In this document: positions 37,581-42,506 of the stretch, piece by piece
Layout of the letters: each line of letters opens with the position of its first letter
Position numbering within the stretch: position 1 is the first letter of the stretch
Origin: a virus
Length of the DNA: 42,506 nt
Virus record (IMG/VR): IMGVR_UViG_3300003937_000296
Location: 1 to 42,506 of that record
Strand: one strand, 5' to 3'
Notes under the pieces: generated by a model
Database searches by the model: none
What the model was told of the DNA's origin: nothing
The model's input: only the letters and a program-made list of their open reading frames with translations
Translations under genes and position numbers: made by a program

Positions 37581-38510
37581 ATGAAAGAATTATGGACAGA
37601 AAAATATAGGCCCAACAACGTAGACGGCTACGTTTTTAGAGATCAGAAACAAAAAGAGCAGGTACAGAGTTGGATATCAGAGGGTGCATTGCCTCACTTG
37701 TTGTTTAGTGGTGCGCCTGGAACTGGTAAGACCACTTTGGCAAAACTACTGTTAGCAGAATTAAATGTAAGTCCTATGGACATCATGATGATTAATGCCA
37801 GTAGTGAGAACGGTATCGACGTTATTAGGCACAAGATAACAAAGTTTAGTAGCACGTTACCGTTCGGTGAATTGAAATACATCATACTTGATGAGGCTGA
37901 CTATGTGACTAAAGACGGTCAAGCGGCTATGCGTGGAGTGATGGAAGCATACGCATCAACATGTAGATTCATTCTCACTTGTAATCATGTCCATATGATT
38001 ATTCCAGCAATACAAAGCAGGTGCCAAGGCTTTCATATTGAGAAGTTAGATATCAATGAGTTCACAAGTCGTGTTGCAACCATATGCATAGATGAGGGTG
38101 TTAGCATTGATATAGAAACACTTGATACTTATGTACAAGCAAGTTATCCAGATTTGCGTAAGTGTATTAACCTTGTTCAACAAAATGTAAAAGACGGTGT
38201 ACTAAACAGACCCGAAGTGGGAGATCAAAAAGGCACTGCTGAATGGATGCTGAGTGTAGTAGAATTATTTAAGCAAGGCAACTTTAAAGAAGCACGTGAA
38301 CTAATTGTTACCCAAGCAAGACCAGAAGAATACGAAGATGTGTACAGATTTATGTATCGCAATATTGGACTGTGGGGAACAACAGACTTACAACAAGACC
38401 AAGCAGTGGTTATTATTAGAGATGGTTTAGTAAAAAGTGTTAGTTGTGCTGATCCTGAAATTAATCTTAGTGCTACCCTAATTGAGTTACAGATGAATGC
38501 ACAAGGATAA
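37581..38510 (+). CDS. Sliding-clamp loader ATPase (T4 gp44 / RFC small-subunit-like)
   Basis: Loads the sliding clamp during phage replication. 309 residues. AAA+ features: Walker A GAPGTGKTT (44-52), Walker B LDEAD, SRC-type SRCQGF arginine-finger region, and the opening WTEKYRPNNVDGY that is typical of RFC/gp44. The rest forms the clamp-loader collar. It is the clearest T4-type replication gene in the window. Early promoter is suitable for a replication gene. Confidence 0.9.
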   Translation: MKELWTEKYRPNNVDGYVFRDQKQKEQVQSWISEGALPHLLFSGAPGTGKTTLAKLLLAELNVSPMDIMMINASSENGIDVIRHKITKFSSTLPFGELKYIILDEADYVTKDGQAAMRGVMEAYASTCRFILTCNHVHMIIPAIQSRCQGFHIEKLDINEFTSRVATICIDEGVSIDIETLDTYVQASYPDLRKCINLVQQNVKDGVLNRPEVGDQKGTAEWMLSVVELFKQGNFKEARELIVTQARPEEYEDVYRFMYRNIGLWGTTDLQQDQAVVIIRDGLVKSVSCADPEINLSATLIELQMNAQG

Positions 38511-38516
38511 TAAATA
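38510..38516 (+). promoter_or_regulatory. Late promoter box upstream of radical-SAM gene 1
   Basis: ATAAATA spanning the stop codon region of the clamp-loader gene, five bases before ATG 38522. Confidence 0.6.
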
Positions 38517-38521
38517 CAAGT

Positions 38522-39964
38522 ATGAAATTAATTGTAATGTCAGATTTAGGTGCCAAGCCTACACGTGTAGGTACATTATTAAATAATAATAGGCCAGCAG
38601 GTGTTCACCATATTGTAAACATAGCCAACAACCACGGTGTAGATGCTGAGGCTATTGACTATTGGAAAGATTGGCCTGAAGAACTACTCATAGAAAGTAT
38701 TGTGAGTTTCTTTGGTGATGATCCAACGTGTTGGATTAGTCTAAGTGGCAGTATCGATGGTAGTAGCACAGAAGCATTCAAAGAACTTGTTGTTAAAATA
38801 AAAAAACACTGCCCTGTTAAAGTAATGTTAGGTGGGTATCGTGTTACTGTAGGTGATAGCAGTTGGGTTGATTTAGCATTCATGGGTAGATGTACCAACA
38901 TATTCACAGATTGGCTTGAAGGTAAAGACTTAGATCAATACGTTCATTCAACTAACCCACTAACATACAAAAACCCAGACAAAATCATACGTGAAACTGC
39001 TGTCAGTGTTGTTCCTAAAGACGGTGACTTTTGGAGTCCCAGAGAAACAATGTCATTAGAGATGGCACTTGGCTGTAAGTTTAATTGCAGTTTTTGTGGC
39101 TACGACTATCGAGGTAACAAGAACAGTGTATTCGTAGACAAAGAATTGTTAACAGAAACTATGCAAACAGCATATGATAAGTTTGGCATCAAGCATTTTT
39201 ATCTTGCAGACGACACCATGAATGAGATTGACGATAAGTTAGAACTATTAGGTGATGTATGTGAGGATTTAACATTTGAGCCTGACCTAATGGGATTTAT
39301 TAGATTAGATGTACTTGGTGGACAGCCGCATCAAATGGAACTAATAAAACGTGCTAATATTAAAAGCATGTTCTTTGGCATAGAAAGTTTTTCTACCAAC
39401 GTAACCAAGTTAATACGTAAGGGTGGTAAACCAGAAAAGAACATGGATACACTGGCAAAGATTCGTGATGAGCACCCAGACATATTTACATATGGTAATT
39501 TTATTATAGGCTTAACTGGCGACTGTGAGAAAGATATTAGATACTATGCTGAAAAAGTTGTTAACGAACAACTGTTAACCAGTGCAGGATGTAATACATT
39601 AAGGCTTTATCAAGGTCTTGATAACACTGAGATAATGAGTGACATTGATTTAAATCCTAAAAAGTTTGGATACGAAGTTATAGGCACAGACAGGAATTGG
39701 CCGGAGTTAGGTTACAGTTCTCAATCATGGGCTAATGATTGGACATCGTCTACCGAGGCAGGCCGTATTACAAGTTGGCTCGATGATTACTATGATAAGA
39801 ACTTACAAAGCAGATACACTGGTCACGAGTTCCAAAGTATTAAAAGTTGCTTACCAGGACTTAGTCATGCTGAATATAACATGGCTTTACCAGCACACAA
39901 CGTAAGACGTACTAAATTAGTTCAAAAGTACATTAAGCAGAAAAGTGCCTACTTAATTGGATAA
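38522..39964 (+). CDS. Radical-SAM protein, B12-binding-like N terminus (paralogue 1)
   Basis: 480 residues. The [4Fe-4S] site is C185-x3-C189-x2-C192 in LGCKFNCSFCGYDY; a GGE-like FFGIES strand and FIRLDVL follow in the TIM barrel. The first 150 residues have a Rossmann/B12-binding-like outline, but no clear cobalamin-ligand DxHxxG. The protein shares collinear motifs with 40296-41822 (SLE..LGCKFNC, DDT.NE, GQPHQ/RPHQ, YFGIE, IRKG). Reaction unknown. It would need [4Fe-4S] clusters and SAM, which this phage seems equipped to make. Confidence 0.85.
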   Translation: MKLIVMSDLGAKPTRVGTLLNNNRPAGVHHIVNIANNHGVDAEAIDYWKDWPEELLIESIVSFFGDDPTCWISLSGSIDGSSTEAFKELVVKIKKHCPVKVMLGGYRVTVGDSSWVDLAFMGRCTNIFTDWLEGKDLDQYVHSTNPLTYKNPDKIIRETAVSVVPKDGDFWSPRETMSLEMALGCKFNCSFCGYDYRGNKNSVFVDKELLTETMQTAYDKFGIKHFYLADDTMNEIDDKLELLGDVCEDLTFEPDLMGFIRLDVLGGQPHQMELIKRANIKSMFFGIESFSTNVTKLIRKGGKPEKNMDTLAKIRDEHPDIFTYGNFIIGLTGDCEKDIRYYAEKVVNEQLLTSAGCNTLRLYQGLDNTEIMSDIDLNPKKFGYEVIGTDRNWPELGYSSQSWANDWTSSTEAGRITSWLDDYYDKNLQSRYTGHEFQSIKSCLPGLSHAEYNMALPAHNVRRTKLVQKYIKQKSAYLIG

Positions 39965-39967
39965 ATA
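39960..39967 (+). promoter_or_regulatory. Late promoter box upstream of the small gene between the radical-SAM genes
   Basis: GATAAATA, overlapping the stop of radical-SAM gene 1, then five bases and ATG 39973. Confidence 0.6.
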
Positions 39968-39972
39968 GTATT

Positions 39973-40296
39973 ATGAAGAAGCCAACAAACACAACAAAGA
40001 AAACAGTTATACAGGATACGGAAGTACTCGTAGTCAAATTAGTATGGTACAAACGACTGTGGCAATGGTGGTTGAGCTTGTGGAAAGAAGAGTATGAAGT
40101 AGTTGTTTGGTTTCACACTGAAACAACTATTAATGCGGAAGGCCTTAAAACAGTAAAACGTAATCGCAAAGAGTTCCAATTAAAAGATATCAGCAAGAAA
40201 ACAGCCACGCACATAGTGGGTAAAGATATATTTGGTAAGCCATTTGAGATTAAAACTGTTGAGCCATTTGATTACCAAATACGCAAAATATTATAA
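39973..40296 (+). CDS. Hypothetical basic protein between the radical-SAM genes
   Basis: 107 residues, Lys- and Trp-rich (WYKRLWQWWLSLWKEEYE), with a beta-rich second half (EFQLKDISKKTATHIVG). It may be a partner or substrate peptide for the flanking radical-SAM proteins, given its position, but no precursor-peptide leader or conserved core Cys/Ser run is seen. TAATG overlap with the next gene. Confidence 0.6.
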   Translation: MKKPTNTTKKTVIQDTEVLVVKLVWYKRLWQWWLSLWKEEYEVVVWFHTETTINAEGLKTVKRNRKEFQLKDISKKTATHIVGKDIFGKPFEIKTVEPFDYQIRKIL

Positions 40297-41822
40297 TGAA
40301 TCCATATCTTGACGGTGCGATTATAATCGACTGCACCAACTCCTCTAATATGAGTGGTGAGAGAGCTCAAGTAATTAGGCCATTAGCACCAATGGCAATC
40401 CATCATGAAATAGTAAAAAGAGATTACTCTGCAACACTGTTTGACTATTTTTATGACTGGGATAACGACACACTGTTAGAAAACATTGTGACATGGTGCG
40501 AATCGCAGAACGTTACAAACCCTTTGTTGTTAAGCACATCATTGTTTAATAAATTCTTAATAAGCAAAGGCAACAAGTTGTACGACTTTGTTAATAAATT
40601 TAAACAACACTTCCCCGACAGTAAATACTTCACAGGAGGACCTATTGCTGTTCTCGATCCAGACTGTGACATAGTGCCTGATGCAGTGTTCAGAGGCAGA
40701 AGTCTACACTTGTTTACACGATGGCTCGATACTCCACATGAACCTTTGTTGAATACTATTACTATGAAAGGCGATTGCACAGTGTATCACAGGACTGGCA
40801 CAGACATAGTTGAGAAACCCATAGTGCCAATACTGTATGATGATTACTGTCTAACAGAAAATGATATAGTGAGTTTTGAAACAAGATTAGGTTGTAAGTT
40901 TAATTGTACATTTTGTAACTTTGAATTCCGCAATGCTAAAAACACACACGATGCTGACCCAAAAGATTTACAGCATTATTTTGAAACAGCAAAAAACAAA
41001 TATGGCATACAGCATTTTAGTTGTGTGGATGACACATTCAACGAGGACGATGTTAAGATAGAAAACTTGCTGAGTGCTGTTACACAATTAGACTATCAGC
41101 CAAAGATAATTGGATACACACGATTTGATTTACTTAAAGCAAGACCTCACCAAGCAGAGATGCTTGACCGCTGTGGCTTCCATGGACATTACTTTGGCAT
41201 AGAAACGTTGCACAGAGAAGCAAGTAAACGCATACGCAAGGGTATAGAACGTGTGAGTAGTTTGAACTACTTGGAAGAATTACGTGAGAAGTACCCTCAT
41301 TGGTGGATATGCAGTGGCTACATAGTTGGCCTACCACCAGAACCCATTGAACATGTATTAGATGTGTGGGAAGAACTAACTGAAAGAAAACTGTTAGACT
41401 CTGCTATTATACAACCACTGGGTGTGTATGCAGTAGAGGATAATGAATTAAACTATGCAGAGATAAACAAAAACCCTGAGAAGTTTGGTATAACTATAAA
41501 ACCTAAAAAGCCTGGCAGTAATGAACATATACTCGATTGGGAACACGGTACTATGAATTTCAAACAGGCAACAATATATTCAAGAAGGCTGTCATCTAAC
41601 GTGTTCAAGAAAGGTATCACAATGTTAGATAGTTGGGAGGCTGTGAGTCGTAGAGCCTTAGGTTTGAATGATTTGTTGAGTGTAGAAGGCAAGCAACAGT
41701 TTAAAGAACAAGTACTGAAGCAAGGTAAAAAATTCTACTACAGTGATAAATTCTATGCATCGAGCAACGATCATGTTACTCGATACATAAAACTAAAACA
41801 AGATTATATTTCGTCGTTGTAG
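40296..41822 (+). CDS. Radical-SAM protein (paralogue 2)
   Basis: 508 residues. Cluster motif C200-x3-C204-x2-C207 in LGCKFNCTFCNFEF; then DDTFNEDD, the GYTRFDLLKARPHQ strand and YFGIETLHREASKRIRKG, matching paralogue 1 in order and spacing. The N-terminal 190 residues again look like a B12-binding-like domain without a recognisable cobalamin His. The C-terminal 100 residues are specific to this pair. The 3' end converges with phoH, overlapping by 19 bases. Confidence 0.85.
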   Translation: MNPYLDGAIIIDCTNSSNMSGERAQVIRPLAPMAIHHEIVKRDYSATLFDYFYDWDNDTLLENIVTWCESQNVTNPLLLSTSLFNKFLISKGNKLYDFVNKFKQHFPDSKYFTGGPIAVLDPDCDIVPDAVFRGRSLHLFTRWLDTPHEPLLNTITMKGDCTVYHRTGTDIVEKPIVPILYDDYCLTENDIVSFETRLGCKFNCTFCNFEFRNAKNTHDADPKDLQHYFETAKNKYGIQHFSCVDDTFNEDDVKIENLLSAVTQLDYQPKIIGYTRFDLLKARPHQAEMLDRCGFHGHYFGIETLHREASKRIRKGIERVSSLNYLEELREKYPHWWICSGYIVGLPPEPIEHVLDVWEELTERKLLDSAIIQPLGVYAVEDNELNYAEINKNPEKFGITIKPKKPGSNEHILDWEHGTMNFKQATIYSRRLSSNVFKKGITMLDSWEAVSRRALGLNDLLSVEGKQQFKEQVLKQGKKFYYSDKFYASSNDHVTRYIKLKQDYISSL

Positions 41823-42506
41823 ATATTCAGCACTTCATCGACCACTGGATGCCTTGCTATATCTCCTTGATTAAACTGTACCAGTTTAATACGATCACTC
41901 TTTGATCTCATTAATTTTTCAATGAACAACTTTAATCCGTTGCTCTCGAAACCTCTGTCATGCTGTGCCAAGTCGCCAGTAACAACAATTTTACTATTGT
42001 CACCTATTCTTGTTAACAGCATTTTCATTTGACTGTCTGTTGCATTCTGCATTTCGTCTGCAATAATGAAACTGTTTTTAAATGTACGTCCACGCATATA
42101 AGCCAGAGGTGCTATCTCTACTTTATTATCGTTCAACATATATTCTATTTGCTCAGGGGAATAATACTCCTCGAACACATCAAAGATAGGTCTCGTCCAT
42201 GGCGCCATCTTTTCCTGTAACGTGCCTGGTAAGAAACCGTGTTGCTCATCTACGCTCACAGCAGGACGTGTGACAACAAATTTATCTATGTCATTTTCCT
42301 TTAATGCTTTGATTCCTGCGAGTGTTGAGATTAGTGTTTTACCCGTTCCTGCTGGACCTACTGCAAACACTATATTGATATTTCGATCTTCTAATAAGCC
42401 AAGTAACTCGTCTTGATTAAAGTTCCTTGGTGTTATACTTACTTTAGTATTTCTTTGGCGTTCTATGGCGCCACCCTGTATTACTCTCAAATAGTTATCT
42501 CCGTTT
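41804..42506 (-). CDS. phoH: PhoH-like P-loop ATPase, 5' end outside the window
   Basis: PhoH family ATPase (RNA-helicase/NTPase-like domain, frequent in marine phages). Walker A GPAGTGKTL, TRPAVSVDEQHGFLPG, YMRGRTFKNSFIIADEMQNATDSQMK (Walker B) and GDLAQHDRG are the family signatures. A TTG at 42490 can serve as start, but the frame stays open to 42506 (codons for NGDNY precede it), so the true start may lie outside. Function in phages is unproven; a link to phosphate stress is traditional rather than demonstrated. Confidence 0.92.
   Translation of the reverse strand, partial: NGDNYLRVIQGGAIERQRNTKVSITPRNFNQDELLGLLEDRNINIVFAVGPAGTGKTLISTLAGIKALKENDIDKFVVTRPAVSVDEQHGFLPGTLQEKMAPWTRPIFDVFEEYYSPEQIEYMLNDNKVEIAPLAYMRGRTFKNSFIIADEMQNATDSQMKMLLTRIGDNSKIVVTGDLAQHDRGFESNGLKLFIEKLMRSKSDRIKLVQFNQGDIARHPVVDEVLNIYNDEI

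Noticed and set aside
1-42506. Bacterial chromosome or contaminant origin because of isc, metK, guaC and nadE
   Set aside because: The same strand and packing hold T4-type clamp loader, PhoH, co-chaperonin, virion proteins and late promoters; housekeeping-like genes are interleaved with phage genes rather than forming a bacterial block.
1-42506. tRNA genes, CRISPR arrays, insertion sequences or attachment sites
   Set aside because: I looked for cloverleaf-compatible TTCRA arms in gaps, regularly spaced repeats and terminal inverted repeats; TTCGA matches all lie within coding regions, and no array or element was found by eye.

Overview
The window looks like part of the genome of a large T4-like (myovirus-type) marine bacteriophage with an AT-rich genome and a Gram-negative host; a SAR11/Pelagibacter-like or similar marine proteobacterial host is plausible but not provable here. 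The phage calls that carry this view are: a T4 gp44/RFC-type clamp-loader ATPase (37581-38510), PhoH (41804-42506), a GroES/gp31-like co-chaperonin (33803-34180), a two-gene virion/adhesin block with PKD-type domains (11743-15434, minus strand), T4-type late promoters of the form (T/G/C/A)ATAAATA, and long runs of tiny overlapping genes. A bS21 ribosomal protein gene (left edge), Hsp20, peroxiredoxin and a glutamine riboswitch also fit marine phages. I saw no tRNA, rRNA, CRISPR array, insertion sequence or integrase.

Layout. 1-3215: bS21 (cut by the window), a fused nucleotidyltransferase-cupin, two micro-membrane proteins, a bacterioferritin-like protein and two SGNH-hydrolase-like proteins. 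3217-4854: full-length iscS and iscU. 4956-6518: micro-ORFs, many membrane-bound, with an early promoter. 6527-8797: adenine phosphoribosyltransferase, MTA/SAH nucleosidase and small proteins. 8798-9291: a gene-free, hairpin-rich leader. 9292-10659: Hsp20, ClpS, peroxiredoxin. 10701-15434: GNAT and virion genes on the minus strand, with a sulfotransferase-like gene on plus. 15507-17563: sugar-related oxygenase, cytidylyltransferase, membrane protein. 17601-19987: a broken cupin gene, an outer-membrane barrel protein, DUF2061, a Bfd-like ferredoxin missed by ordinary size cut-offs, dCMP deaminase and NfuA. 20013-20301: tandem glutamine aptamers and a downstream peptide. 20668-22936: an early-type block with two near-identical promoter/leader cassettes. 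22951-27479: metK, lipoprotein, guaC, nadE. 28083-30253: SufE, ClpP, a 2OG oxygenase and an A-type Fe-S carrier. 30250-37522: conserved phage unknowns, a DnaE-motif fragment, co-chaperonin, another 2OG oxygenase, a lipoprotein, a UGDH-like dehydrogenase and a GT4 glycosyltransferase. 37581-42506: clamp loader, two paralogous radical-SAM proteins and PhoH.

How the genes may work together. The most striking content is a dispersed iron-sulfur programme: iron storage (bacterioferritin-like), iron release (Bfd-like), sulfur supply (IscS, SufE), scaffold (IscU) and carriers (A-type protein, NfuA). Likely consumers in the window are two radical-SAM proteins. MetK would supply their SAM; the MTA/SAH nucleosidase and Apt could clear and recycle 5'-deoxyadenosine/SAH/MTA-derived adenine. 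Three 2OG-Fe(II) oxygenases would also use iron. Four of these Fe-S genes (iscS, iscU, sufE and the A-type carrier) share one start architecture, a late promoter-like box followed by exactly five bases and then ATG, which predicts leaderless late mRNAs; at least six other genes share it exactly and one with six bases. This regulon-like arrangement is the candidate undescribed system of the window; it is an inference from sequence, not a demonstrated pathway.
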